A stretch of DNA of 64,000 bases from ZC4RG29 sp036273935 (GCA_036273935.1 DASUGQ010000228.1:12510-76509), one strand, 5' to 3'. Shown: positions 27,669 through 36,009, counted from the stretch's first letter. Program-made: numbers and translations. Notes: generated by a model from the letters alone, not told the origin.

Positions 27669-27797
27669 TTCAAGGAGCCATTGTGTACTCTATGCACGTT
27701 TGATAAATGAAGAGCGTTTCGGTTACAAGGAATTTCATTTATTTCTACCGGCCGATGCCACTCATGCGCGGACCGTCGATTTTGCTGTCAGGGATTG

Positions 27798-28445
27798 TTA
27801 GCCTTTTAGATGCGCGTAAAACGCGCTCTTGTTTTCCTGCAGAGCAAATTGTCCTCCAAAGTGAGTGGTGACTGTGGTACTCTTTGGATCTTCGATTCCG
27901 CGTGCTGCCACACAGAAATGTTTCGCTTCTATCACGACCGCTATATCTTCTGTCTGAAGAATTTCTTTCATGGCATTGGCGATATCCATTGTCAACCGTT
28001 CCTGAACCTGTGGCCTTCTGGAAAAATATTTTACGACCCGGTTCAGCTTGGAAAGGCCTATCACTTTGTTTGAAGGAAAATAGGCGACGTGTGCCTTTCC
28101 CACGATGGGTACAAAGTGATGCTCACAATAAGAATACACCTGGATGTCTCTTTCAATAAGCATCTCCTTATACCCGTATGTGTTGTCAAACACACTTATC
28201 CCGGGAAAATTATTCGGTTCCAGGCCGCTGAATATTTCCCTCACATACATTTTTGCAACGCGCGAAGGGGTATCCCTCAGGCTGTCGTCCTCGAGGTCGA
28301 GTCCTAATACCTCCATAATTTTACGAAAGTGAAAGGCGATCGTGTTGATCTTGTCGCTCTCGCTTAGATTACTTACATCGGTATCAAGGCTGAGTTCATG
28401 AACTTGATGCGAAATCTGGAATGTTCTGTTAGCTGTGTTTGTCAT
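27798..28445 (-). CDS. folE: GTP cyclohydrolase I
   Basis: This zinc enzyme of about 215 aa converts GTP to dihydroneopterin triphosphate for folate or other pterins. Signature residues are visible: the zinc-binding Cys and His in YSYCEHHFVPIVGKAH, then NRVVKYFSRRPQVQERLT, and the second zinc Cys in EAKHFCVAARGI. The first ATG is at 28445; the longer frame would start with GTG at 28454. A dyad at 28467-28479 lies 22 bp upstream of this start and could be the operator for folE and hemA. Confidence 0.93.
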   Translation of the reverse strand: MTNTANRTFQISHQVHELSLDTDVSNLSESDKINTIAFHFRKIMEVLGLDLEDDSLRDTPSRVAKMYVREIFSGLEPNNFPGISVFDNTYGYKEMLIERDIQVYSYCEHHFVPIVGKAHVAYFPSNKVIGLSKLNRVVKYFSRRPQVQERLTMDIANAMKEILQTEDIAVVIEAKHFCVAARGIEDPKSTTVTTHFGGQFALQENKSAFYAHLKG

Positions 28446-28466
28446 TGTTACCACGTCATATATATT

Positions 28467-28479
28467 GGATAATTTATCC
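28467..28479. promoter_or_regulatory. Dyad GGATAATTTATCC upstream of folE
   Basis: Perfect 6-bp arms around a single T, within the folE leader or promoter. No other copy was noticed in the window, so the binding protein is unknown. Confidence 0.45.
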
Positions 28480-29121
28480 TATGATTGGTTACAAATTGTT
28501 CCCCTGTTTTTTTAGGGGATTTCCAGATAGCTTTCGACATGCGCTCTAAACACAGTGGTAATTCTTATTTTGTTTATCTCGAAAATGCGAATGCAATGGA
28601 AAAAAATTGGAAAAAGAATTAATTAACTAGACTGTTTTAAGGAAACAGGATAAAATGATATTATCCACGCTAATCATAAAATGATGTGACTAAATAATTG
28701 CTTCCGGTAGTCTCGATTCTGAAAAATCTTGCTCCATTCATTGCTGAACGTCTCTGAATATGCAAGTCATTTGCCAATGAATCTGAATAACGACAGGTTT
28801 GATTTTATGACTGGTTTGAACGGGCTCATCCTACAAATTCTGCATAAGCACAGGTTAGTTTCAACATATCCCTATTCGTCAATGAGTCTGAATAACCTCT
28901 GATAAAACTATCACTAAGAAATTATCGGAGAATTTTTTCATCAATGGGATTGTTAAATGGACATGGGATTAATGCTATCCTAGCAAGACCAAAGTCTAAA
29001 CTCCTCCCTCAGGCTAAATCTCAGGAATGGATCTGTTGGCAGTTGCCGCTTATTTTCAATCAACAAAGATCGAATAGGCAATACGATATTTTGAAAATGT
29101 AATAAAACTTGAAATTATAAA
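28480..29121. other. Intergenic region between folE and the sigma factor
   Basis: No gene is seen. It contains a pair of imperfect direct repeats (AATGAATCTGAATAAC near 28777 and AATGAGTCTGAATAAC near 28880) and a good -24/-12 match on the minus strand at 28761-28776. The AT-rich end before 29122 should hold the promoter of the sigma factor gene, but no clear -33/-7 pair was chosen. Confidence 0.5.
28761..28776 (-). promoter_or_regulatory. Candidate sigma54 promoter facing folE
   Basis: The minus strand reads TGGCAAATGACTTGCA, with exact TGGCA and TTGCA blocks at the right spacing. No TACCC-type dyad lies 80 bp upstream, and the leader to folE would be about 300 nt, so it may be chance or belong to another activator. 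Confidence 0.35.
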
Positions 29122-29982
29122 ATGCGTCAGTTAAAAATTGTAAAACAAATTACGAATAGAGAAAGTGAATCTTTGGAAAAATACTTCCAGGAAATCGGTA
29201 AAGTTGAACTGATTACGCCAGAGATGGAAGTCGAGCTTGCGAAACGAATTAAAGAAGGCGATCAGATAGCGCTTGAAAAGCTCACAAAAGCGAATTTGCG
29301 ATTTGTTGTGTCTGTTGCAAAGCAGTATCAGAACAGTGGCCTATCGCTGGGTGATTTGATCAATGAAGGAAACGTAGGCCTCATTAAAGCAGCGAAAAGA
29401 TTTGATGAGACGCGCGGCTTCAAATTCATATCATACGCAGTGTGGTGGATAAGACAATCAATTATGCAGGCTTTGGCTGAGCAGTCCAGGATTGTTCGCA
29501 TTCCCCTGAACCGTGTAGGCTCTCTAAACAAGATTAATCGGACTTTTTCACAATTAGAACAAAAATATCAACGTGAAGCATCAAACCAGGAAGTGGCAGA
29601 TGTATTGAATGTTTCAATTGAGGATGTGGATAAAGCTTTATATACAGGGGGTCGGCACGTCTCGATAAATGCACCCTTTGTTTCAGGTGAAGACAATAGC
29701 TTGCTAGATGTATTGGAGAATATGGAAGGAACACCTGATTCAGCATTGATGGCGGAGTCGCTTCGGGGACAAATTGAACGTGCGCTCGCAACATTGACAG
29801 AAAAGGAAAGAGACGTTATCGTTAATTATTTCGGACTCAGTGGTACTCAGGCAAAATCTCTTGAAGATATCGCAGATCAATTTCATCTTACAAGGGAAAG
29901 AGTTCGTCAGCTCAAAGAGCAGGCGCTCCGCCGATTAAGGAATACGTCGCGAAGCAAGTCATTGAAGTTGTTTCTGGGTTAA
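29122..29982 (+). CDS. RpoD-like (group 1/2) RNA polymerase sigma factor
   Basis: This 286-aa protein has the short Bacteroidota RpoD layout: region 1.2 (SLEKYFQEIGKVELIT), region 2 (LRFVVSVAKQY, FDETRGFKFISYAVWWIRQSI), region 3, and region 4 ending RRLRNTSRSK. Region 2.4 is well kept. Region 4 and the linker (KYQREASNQEVADVLN, NYFGLSGTQAKSLEDIADQF) look more divergent than in a housekeeping RpoD. Its setting among duplicated and broken genes also suggests a second, alternative RpoD-like factor rather than the essential one. A transaldolase scrap follows after 20 bp. Confidence 0.85.
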   Translation: MRQLKIVKQITNRESESLEKYFQEIGKVELITPEMEVELAKRIKEGDQIALEKLTKANLRFVVSVAKQYQNSGLSLGDLINEGNVGLIKAAKRFDETRGFKFISYAVWWIRQSIMQALAEQSRIVRIPLNRVGSLNKINRTFSQLEQKYQREASNQEVADVLNVSIEDVDKALYTGGRHVSINAPFVSGEDNSLLDVLENMEGTPDSALMAESLRGQIERALATLTEKERDVIVNYFGLSGTQAKSLEDIADQFHLTRERVRQLKEQALRRLRNTSRSKSLKLFLG

Positions 29983-30002
29983 ATCTTGATGTAGTTAAAC
30001 CA

Positions 30003-30080
30003 CAACCTTTACTGTGGACCAGTGTATGCTGCAAAGATTTCTCATTTAGTGACGTGAAATACGAAGCGTTGATAGGTCTA
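30003..30080 (+). pseudogene. Transaldolase fragment
   Basis: Twenty-six codons read QPLLWTSVCCKDFSFSDVKY and then EALIGL, matching QRLLWASTSSKDPSFSDVKY and EALIGP of transaldolase copy 1. Nothing else of the gene is left. It marks a third insertion of the transaldolase region, just behind the sigma factor. Confidence 0.8.
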
Positions 30081-30284
30081 TACCACAGAGGCAATGACTA
30101 CCTGTTTTCGAACTGGGGCAAGTGGTGTGAGCGAAATGTCAAAGGGTTTACGAGGTTGGGTTTACTTCCAACTGTTCACAGTAGAACGCTCGTCCAAGTC
30201 GGCCTTTATCCTTTAACAGGACCTTCCTATTGATACAAAAAGTCTGGCTAAACCTGTTTATATTTAATGGAATGAAGGAAAGCC

Positions 30285-30866
30285 ATGCACGAACAACTTA
30301 TTAAGGGCATTCGGGAGAAAATAACCTTGACGGAAGAAGGTGAGACTCAAGTGAAGAAGTTCTTTATTCCAAAAAAGTTGAGAAAGAGGCAATATCTGCT
30401 CAACGCGGGGGACGTATGTCACCACATCGCATTCGTGGAAAAGGGACTGATGCGTTCCTTCAGCGTGGACGAAGGAGGCTATGAACATGTGATGCAATTT
30501 GCGATGGAGGGATGGTGGATTTCAGATATGGCCAGTTTCCTGAGCCAGGAGGAAGCGACCTATAATATTGAAGCCTTGGAAGAGGCAGAGCTGCTTCTTT
30601 TGACCAAATCTGCAATGGATGAAATGATTGACAGTATCCCAGGTATGGAGCGTTATTTCCGGTTACTTATGCAAAACAGCATTATTGCGCTCCAGAGAAG
30701 AATTCGTGTCGTGCAGACCTACTCTGCAGAAGAGGTGTACCTCAAATTAATGGAAGTACAACCTGAAATTATCAGCCGGGCACCGCAACAACATGTAGCC
30801 TCTTATTTAGGTATAACACCGGAGACGCTGAGCCGCATTCGCAAACAGGTATCAACCAGAAGATAA
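30285..30866 (+). CDS. Crp/Fnr family transcriptional regulator
   Basis: This 193-aa protein has an N-terminal cyclic-nucleotide-binding-type beta barrel (RKRQYLLNAGDVCHHIAFVE, residues 33-52) and a short C-terminal helix-turn-helix, VASYLGITPETLSRIRKQ. The recognition helix has the E-x-x-S-R pattern that in FNR reads TTGAT half-sites. No N-terminal Cys cluster for an Fe-S centre is present, so it is not an FNR-type oxygen sensor itself. AAGGAAAG is the ribosome binding site. Two perfect TTGAT-N4-ATCAA boxes lie downstream at 31272 and 32177. Confidence 0.88.
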   Translation: MHEQLIKGIREKITLTEEGETQVKKFFIPKKLRKRQYLLNAGDVCHHIAFVEKGLMRSFSVDEGGYEHVMQFAMEGWWISDMASFLSQEEATYNIEALEEAELLLLTKSAMDEMIDSIPGMERYFRLLMQNSIIALQRRIRVVQTYSAEEVYLKLMEVQPEIISRAPQQHVASYLGITPETLSRIRKQVSTRR

Positions 30867-30881
30867 CGAGTGCTGACATAG

Positions 30882-31184
30882 TTATCGTTTGATGGCTAAT
30901 TTCCGGATCATTGCATCATTCAGATTTTCGGCATATACGCCGTAGGCATCAACCAGTACACCCTTGACTCCATCGGTGGATGAAATAGCGAAGACGATGC
31001 TGTTGTCGTCTACGTTGGACATCCCTTCGAACCGGTAAAACTCATCAATCGTAAATTGCTCCGGCTGCCATTGCAGTTTTAAGGAAGGACATTCAATGCA
31101 AGTGGGCTGAATATTGAAATCTTCCGTGTAGCCTCTTGCTTTTAAATCATTCGTTGCTTCGGATAAGCTTCTGTAGGTTTTCAT
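30882..31184 (-). CDS. Conserved Bacteroidota ~100-aa protein
   Basis: A 100-aa protein with motifs ARGYTEDFNIQPTCIECPS, DEFYRFEGMSNVDDNSI and VKGVLVDAYGVYAENL. I recall close relatives in Bacteroidota genomes labelled phosphoribosylpyrophosphate synthetase, but the protein is far too short for that enzyme and the PRPP synthetase signature is not seen. The function is unknown. Its start faces the FNR-type box at 31272 from the other side, so it may share that control. Confidence 0.65.
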   Translation of the reverse strand: MKTYRSLSEATNDLKARGYTEDFNIQPTCIECPSLKLQWQPEQFTIDEFYRFEGMSNVDDNSIVFAISSTDGVKGVLVDAYGVYAENLNDAMIRKLAIKR

Positions 31185-31271
31185 ATCATTCAGTTAATTG
31201 TTGAAATCAGGTTGCCCTCATTTATAGTTTGAGAAGGTACTGCAATATCATGAAACAAAGCGGGGATTCTC

Positions 31272-31337
31272 TTGATCTGCATCAAGTCCTTTCTTATTTC
31301 ATGTCAATGTCTTCCGCATGGCGCTGCCATAACTTTG
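31272..31337 (+). promoter_or_regulatory. FNR-type box and -7 element, promoter 1
   Basis: TTGATCTGCATCAA (31272-31285) is a perfect FNR-type dyad. TAACTTTG (31330-31337) fits the Bacteroidota -7 consensus TAnnTTTG. The box centre would be near -64, a class I activator position. The arrangement and spacing are repeated exactly at 32177-32242. Confidence 0.7.
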
Positions 31338-31355
31338 TTACATCAAACAAGACGA

Positions 31356-32022
31356 ATGATGAAAACGCCAACAACAGTCGCGATTATAGGAGCTACAGGA
31401 AGCATGGGCGCAGCTATTGCAAAAGGTCTTTCCAAAAATGGCCGTTATCGACTGCTCCTCATGTCTCAAGAACAAGACGAGCTCGTTGATTTGAAAGTAG
31501 AGCTGGAGAAATCCAATTCCGATGCAGAAGTCGATGCATTAAGCTGTGCAAAGGAAGCATCCTGGGAAGCCGACATCATCATAATGGCAACTCCTTACGA
31601 AGCGGAAAAGATAGTGGCCGACAAAATACGGGAAGTAGCAACCGGGAAAATTGTAATCAGTATCTCCAATCCGCTGAACAATGCCTATATGGATTCAGTC
31701 CCCCCACCGGATACCAGTGCTGCAGAAGAATTGCAAAAACTGCTGCCACATTCCAAGGTGGTGAAGACGTTCAATACAATTTTCGCCGCCGACTTCAACG
31801 CTCCACCTATTGGAAAAAACAGTCGATGTGTTTATCACCGGAAACAGCGGTGAGGCCGTCGAAGTGGTTTCAGAAGTGGTGAAAGCGGTCGGTTTCAATC
31901 CGATCATCGTAGGTGATTTAGCCGTGAGCAGAACTCTCGAGCGAATGCATTTACCCCTGGTTCAACTCACGATGAAATACAATTACAATTGGCTGGAGGG
32001 TTGGAAGATCCCGCACAAATGA
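31356..32022 (+). pseudogene. NADP-dependent F420-reductase-like oxidoreductase, frameshifted
   Basis: From the ATG at 31356 the frame gives a Rossmann start TTVAIIGATGSMGAAIAKGL and runs to FNAPPIGKN. The rest (KTVDVFITGNSGEAVEVV to the end at 32022) lies in the +1 frame. Removing one A from the run of six A's near 31816 would restore one continuous protein of about 221 aa. The family reduces or oxidises dinucleotides on coenzyme F420-like or other substrates. F420 use in this organism is unproven. The lesion is a homopolymer length change, so a sequencing error is possible. Confidence 0.75.
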
Positions 32023-32176
32023 ATTATGTCAAAGTAAATGAGAAATATGAAAACATCAAGTAAATCTTATCTCGCGTTGATCGTACTAATCGTAATGTGC
32101 ATTTTAATGATTGTTAAACTTTCAAAGGATGCCCGATCAACGCATCTGCAAAAAGAGCTGTGCGAAGTCAACATAC

Positions 32177-32242
32177 TTGATCTAAATCAAGCGCCTTCTT
32201 ATTCCATATCAATGCATGTGAGTGCAGGCTCCTGTAACTTTG
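32177..32242 (+). promoter_or_regulatory. FNR-type box and -7 element, promoter 2
   Basis: TTGATCTAAATCAA (32177-32190) followed by TAACTTTG (32235-32242) has the same 51.5-bp centre-to-element spacing as promoter 1. Surrounding bases are also similar (TCTTATT, ATATCAATG, ATCAAACAA), so one promoter is a duplicate of the other. It drives YceI and probably the SDR gene. Confidence 0.72.
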
Positions 32243-32291
32243 AGCTATCAAACAAACGGATACTTTAGAATTTTATATAAACAAGACAACT

Positions 32292-32837
32292 ATGAAAACA
32301 GCAACCGAATCAATCGCAACCAAATGGACGTTGGATCCTACGCACAGTGAACTGGTATTCAAAGTAAAGCACCTGATGATCACCAATGTGAAAGGCGAGT
32401 TCAGAAAATTCTCAGCTGAAATCGACGGCGATGATTTTACCAAGTCGCCGATTAGCGTAACCATCGACGCCGCTTCCATCTTCACTAACGAAGATCAACG
32501 GGATGGCCACTTAAAGAGCGCCGACTTCTTTGATGTGGAGAATTATCCGACCGTCACCTTTAAGAGTACTTCACTCAAACAGGTGGATGACGATGACTAC
32601 ACGCTGAAGGGTATTTTAACGATCAGGGACGTGAGCAAAGAAATAGAGCTCGACGTGGAGTTTGGTGGTGTGAACAAAGATCCATGGGGAAATGAAAAGG
32701 CTGGCTTCTCCATCAAAGGAAAAATAAACCGGAAAGACTTTGGACTGAATTGGAATGCAGCCCTCGAAACGGGAGGGGTACTGGTGAGTGAGGAAGTTAA
32801 GATCACCGCTGAGGTGCAGTTTGTCAAGCGGGCTTGA
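32292..32837 (+). CDS. YceI family protein
   Basis: This 181-aa lipocalin-like YceI protein lacks a signal peptide, so it is probably cytosolic. It shows the family start WTLDPTHSELVFKVKHLM, then SAEIDGDDF, the VTIDAASIFTNEDQRDGHLK region, FFDVENYPTVTFKS and the C-terminal FGLNWNAALETGGVLVSEEV. YceI proteins bind isoprenoid or amphiphilic ligands. It is the first gene after the second FNR-type promoter. Confidence 0.92.
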   Translation: MKTATESIATKWTLDPTHSELVFKVKHLMITNVKGEFRKFSAEIDGDDFTKSPISVTIDAASIFTNEDQRDGHLKSADFFDVENYPTVTFKSTSLKQVDDDDYTLKGILTIRDVSKEIELDVEFGGVNKDPWGNEKAGFSIKGKINRKDFGLNWNAALETGGVLVSEEVKITAEVQFVKRA

Positions 32838-32882
32838 TGAGAACTGAGTTAACGATTAAAGAAAAATAAATATAAAAAGATA

Positions 32883-33632
32883 ATGAAAACACTGGAAAAC
32901 AAAATAGCCATCATTACCGGAGCAGGCTCCGGAATTGGTCGCGCAACAGCACTTCTTTTTGCAAGGGAAGGCGCTAAAGTTATTGTGTCCGATATCAACA
33001 AGGATAACGGCACGGCAGTAGTAAATGAAATTGAGAAAGCAGGGGGAGAGGCACACTTCATCCAGTCTGACTCCTCCAAAGCGGAAGACCATAAGGTGCT
33101 TGTTGAGCGGACCTTGAAACAATATGGTGCGCTGGATATTGCTGTAAACAATGCCGGTATTGCAGGACCGATTGGCCCAACGGGAGAATACCCGCTAGAT
33201 GGATGGCAAAAAGTTATCGACATCAACTTATCAGGCGTGTTCTACGGACTCCGCTATCAGATTCCCGCCATGCTTGCAAAGGGAGGAGCCATCGTTAATA
33301 TTGCCTCGATCCTCGGACAGGCTGGTACAAAGGGATCACCCGCCTACGTTGCAGCAAAGCACGGAGTAGTGGGCTTAACTAAAGCTGCCGCACTAGAGTA
33401 TGCTGACAAAAATATTCGGGTGAATGCTGTCGGGCCAGGGTATATTAAAACACCATTGGTGATAAACGCACTTGACAAACCCACACTTGATGCACTGGTT
33501 GGTCTACATCCCATCGGAAGACTGGGTGAGCCAGAAGAGATCGCAGAACTCATCTTGTGGTTGGCTTCGTCAAAGTCATCCTTTGCTACTGGTGGATATT
33601 ATGCATTGGATGGCGGATATCTCGCTCAGTAG
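32883..33632 (+). CDS. SDR family oxidoreductase
   Basis: This 249-aa classical short-chain dehydrogenase has the cofactor motif TGAGSGIGRA at residue 13, NNAG, the catalytic Ser (NIASILGQ) and YVAAK (Tyr/Lys). The substrate is unknown. It lies 45 bp after YceI on the same strand and is likely co-transcribed. A scrap of another SDR gene is found at 36180-36320. Confidence 0.92.
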   Translation: MKTLENKIAIITGAGSGIGRATALLFAREGAKVIVSDINKDNGTAVVNEIEKAGGEAHFIQSDSSKAEDHKVLVERTLKQYGALDIAVNNAGIAGPIGPTGEYPLDGWQKVIDINLSGVFYGLRYQIPAMLAKGGAIVNIASILGQAGTKGSPAYVAAKHGVVGLTKAAALEYADKNIRVNAVGPGYIKTPLVINALDKPTLDALVGLHPIGRLGEPEEIAELILWLASSKSSFATGGYYALDGGYLAQ

Positions 33633-33742
33633 AACTTTATCAGTCGATAATCGCCTCGGAAATTCCGGGGTAATTGTCGCTCATCATCATCAAGCATTTG
33701 TTTAGTTTACGGTAACATTAAGAAATCTAAATCTTGCACGAT

Positions 33743-34237
33743 ATGGAAACCTCGTATAAAATTCCCGCGCAAACGCGTATCGGTCACGTTCACTTAAAGG
33801 TGGCTGATTTAAACCGGGCGTTAGCATTTTATTGCGATTTGCTCGGCTTCGAGTTAATTACAACCTATGGCGAGCAGGCAGCTTTCATTTCTGCCGGAGG
33901 GTACCATCACCATATTGGCCTGAACACCTGGCACAGTGAGGGTGCTCCGCCTGCATCACGCGAGGGCGTTGGGTTGTATCACACCGCAATCTTGTACCCG
34001 ACACGGAAAGACCTTGCCGTAATTCTCGATCGGTTAAGAAAAAATCGTTACCCGCTTACTGGTGCCTCTGATCATGGCGTTTCAGAAGCTTTGTATCTGG
34101 ATGACCCCGATGGTAATGGAGTTGAATTGTACTACGACAGACCAAAGGAACATTGGCCAAGGCGTTCAGACGGTTCCATTGATATGTATACGCGGCCGCT
34201 GAACCTTGATGATCTATTGAAAGAACTGAATAAATAA
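33743..34237 (+). CDS. VOC (glyoxalase/dioxygenase-fold) family protein
   Basis: This 164-aa protein of the vicinal-oxygen-chelate superfamily has IGHVHLKVADLNRALAFY with the first metal His, GLYHTAILY with the second, and DPDGNGVELYYDRP with the Glu ligand. The pattern fits catechol-2,3-dioxygenase-like proteins. The ATG at 33743 is preferred to the TTG at 33734. Its TAA overlaps the ATG of the truncated FMN-reductase scrap (TAATG). Confidence 0.88.
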   Translation: METSYKIPAQTRIGHVHLKVADLNRALAFYCDLLGFELITTYGEQAAFISAGGYHHHIGLNTWHSEGAPPASREGVGLYHTAILYPTRKDLAVILDRLRKNRYPLTGASDHGVSEALYLDDPDGNGVELYYDRPKEHWPRRSDGSIDMYTRPLNLDDLLKELNK

Positions 34238-34278
34238 TGATGGCTAACATAGCAATCATCTCTGGCAGCATTCGGTGA
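34237..34278 (+). pseudogene. 5' stub of a NADPH-dependent FMN reductase
   Basis: The frame MMANIAIISGSIR then stops. The IAIISGSIR start is typical of NADPH-dependent FMN reductases (flavodoxin-like fold), where the SGSxR loop binds FMN phosphate. It is translationally coupled to the VOC gene by TAATG. The remaining ~170 codons are missing. Confidence 0.55.
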
Positions 34279-34304
34279 CGATTCCCAACTCCACAGTATG
34301 GTTT

Positions 34305-34424
34305 TTCCTATCTGTCTGGGGAAGGAAGATTACGGTCAAAGATGTCATCATGATGGGAGCCGGTTTGATTTGCGCATCTGATAGCGCAAAGCAATGGCAA
34401 AAGAATTTAATAATAAGAAATTAA
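34305..34424 (+). pseudogene. 3' stub resembling DUF417/YkgB membrane protein
   Basis: The frame reads FLSVWGRKITVKDVIMMGAG, then LICASDSAKQW, and stops at 34424. The GR-x-x-x-KD-x-x-MMGAG pattern recalls the end of YkgB/RclC-type membrane proteins. Its stop overlaps the OsmC start as TAATG. With the FMN-reductase stub it shows an internal deletion through a former VOC-FMN reductase-YkgB-OsmC operon. Confidence 0.45.
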
Positions 34425-34825
34425 TGACTATGGCAAAGATATCATCAAGTATAAAGAGTGATCGCTACAAGGTTGAGATCACGTCACCTACAGGAAATTT
34501 GGTCATCGCCGATGAGCCGGTGGCGCAAGGAGGAAAGGATTTGGGCTTTTCACCAAAGGAACTTTTGGCTTCTGCCCTGGCAGCATGCACAAGTGCAACC
34601 GTTAAGATGTATGCAGATCGTAACAAAATCGATCTTCAGGAAGTTAAGATAGAGATTGATCTGGAAGGTGTGGACGCATCGAACAAAACGATAATCAACC
34701 GTAAAATACAATTCATCGGAAACCTGGACGAAGTTCAACGCAAAAAATTGTTGAAGGTGGCAAATGCATGTCCGGTGCATAAAATTCTGACGAACACAGT
34801 CGAGATCAATACCGCAATAATGTAA
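34424..34825 (+). CDS. OsmC family peroxidase-like protein, copy 1
   Basis: This 133-aa OsmC/Ohr-fold protein has the two redox Cys in ALAACTSATVKMYA and ANACPVHKIL, and the FSPKELLASAL helix. Such proteins reduce organic hydroperoxides with thiol help. The ATG at 34424 is chosen because it overlaps the upstream stop (TAATG); 34394 is in frame but lies within the previous remnant. A more distant OsmC gene lies at 55304. Confidence 0.88.
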   Translation: MTMAKISSSIKSDRYKVEITSPTGNLVIADEPVAQGGKDLGFSPKELLASALAACTSATVKMYADRNKIDLQEVKIEIDLEGVDASNKTIINRKIQFIGNLDEVQRKKLLKVANACPVHKILTNTVEINTAIM

Positions 34826-34996
34826 AATGGAAGGACCGCAATTGAGGTTACATGGAAAACTGTCCAAGTTAGCCTGTCACGAAACCATATTATGCATCGT
34901 AAAAGAACAAACATTCGATGACTGGCTTGTGTAAGACCTTAATGATATCCTTCTGTCAGATGTCATTAGTCTGCCTACGTTCCAGCCTTTTTCTTC

Positions 34997-35284
34997 TCAG
35001 GCTTCCTTTTTGAGCTCGCGGCCATTCCCGCAGGTTGGACATCCTTCAATTGTTCCCTGCCTGAGTCGTATCCCGTCAATGTGTTCGATCATAAAGTCCT
35101 GAATCACCCAGTACCTGGCCTGGTGATTGTTTACATCGATCTGCTTGTCTCTAAATAGTGTTCTGATTTGATGATCATATTCTTGGTGTCCCCAACAGAC
35201 CGGACAGATTCCCTCGGGAGTTGACTTTTTGGTCTTTTCTTCTGGCTGTCTAAAGAAATCGACTAATTGTTCAATCATATCCAT
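34997..35284 (-). CDS. Small zinc-ribbon-like conserved protein
   Basis: A 95-aa protein with two C-x2-C pairs, GICPVCWGHQEYD near residue 27 and EGCPTCGNGREL near residue 82, which probably bind one zinc. The GICPxCWGxQEYD pattern is shared by small hypothetical proteins of Bacteroidota as I recall them. The function is unknown. It is next to two cupin genes on the same strand. Confidence 0.65.
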   Translation of the reverse strand: MDMIEQLVDFFRQPEEKTKKSTPEGICPVCWGHQEYDHQIRTLFRDKQIDVNNHQARYWVIQDFMIEHIDGIRLRQGTIEGCPTCGNGRELKKEA

Positions 35285-35301
35285 TGCTAAGAATATAGAT
35301 T

Positions 35302-35662
35302 CTAAATTTGTGAAATTGTTCTATGTAATTTGTTGGTTGTTTCTTTGATTGCGCCAATGAGCATCATTCCTTCTTTGTCCCTTTTGTTGCGTAACGCGTG
35401 TAAAGTATGAAAGGGAAAAATATAAAAATCACCGACCTTACCGGTGTAAACTTGGTCACCTATCGTAAACTCAAGGCACGCTTGTACTACGGTAGGCATA
35501 CTCTGTTTTATCGAGATCCCTACGGTGTGGATAGTCTGCACCAGGATCGACACGTACCAGTTTAGCAGTGTCATTGTTTAAATCGGCCAGCGGCTTTCCA
35601 TGAAAGCTCCTCGCTTTTCCCTCAACCCATTTTATAGAACCGATATCAAGCTTGCTGCCCAT
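35302..35662 (-). pseudogene. Cupin protein, frameshifted
   Basis: The first part (MGSKLDIGSIKWVEGKARSF to PHRRDLDKTEYAY) and the second (VVQACLEFTIGDQVYTGKVG to the end) lie in different frames. Deleting one C near 35502 joins them into one cupin of about 119 aa with the expected metal-site spacing (H, E, then FPFHTLH). It lies 8 bp after another cupin gene. Confidence 0.72.
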
Positions 35663-35670
35663 CGCTTCAC

Positions 35671-36009
35671 CTATTGTTCGAATATGATTGAAGATTCAAC
35701 ATTCATAATGGCAAGTGCCTGAAAGCTATTTTTCGCGGTTAGGCTGTGGGTGATCCCCGCAGGGATAACAATCACATCGCCCTGAGTCAGATTTAGTTCC
35801 TTGCCATTTATAGATAATGCTGCTGACCCACGGAGAGCAACAACAACAACTTCTTGGGTGCTGTGATGCTCAGGCATGTGGATGCCCATTTCACCGGTCA
35901 CTCTTAAGACCTTGAGCGATTTTCCCTCCCGGTGTGTCTCAAGTTGAGGTTTTTTCATTGTTTCCATTGTACTCACATTTTTAAGTTCAAACAGAAAGTT
36001 CTTTCTCAC
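35671..36009 (-). CDS. Cupin domain protein
   Basis: This 112-aa single-domain cupin has the first motif MPEHHSTQEVVVVALRGSAA and the second GDVIVIPAGITHSL. His and Glu ligands are present, so a metal is likely. No enzymatic role is readable. Starts at Met1 (36009) or Met15 (35967) are possible; the latter gives the usual length for such proteins. The region upstream to 36180 has no gene. Confidence 0.82.
   Translation of the reverse strand: MRKNFLFELKNVSTMETMKKPQLETHREGKSLKVLRVTGEMGIHMPEHHSTQEVVVVALRGSAALSINGKELNLTQGDVIVIPAGITHSLTAKNSFQALAIMNVESSIIFEQ

Noticed and set aside
28742..28900. CRISPR-like repeats upstream of the sigma factor
   Set aside because: Only two imperfect 16-bp repeats about 103 bp apart, with no array or cas genes.
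31805..31830. Programmed -1 frameshift at the A AAA AAC heptamer in the F420-reductase-like gene
   Set aside because: The slippery heptamer is in the correct phase, but the downstream coding frame needs a +1 (or -2) shift, not -1. A one-base insertion explains it.
32038..32268. 76-codon frame with an N-terminal hydrophobic helix
   Set aside because: Its second half contains the FNR-type box and the -7 element of the YceI promoter, so most of the frame is regulatory DNA. No family was seen.
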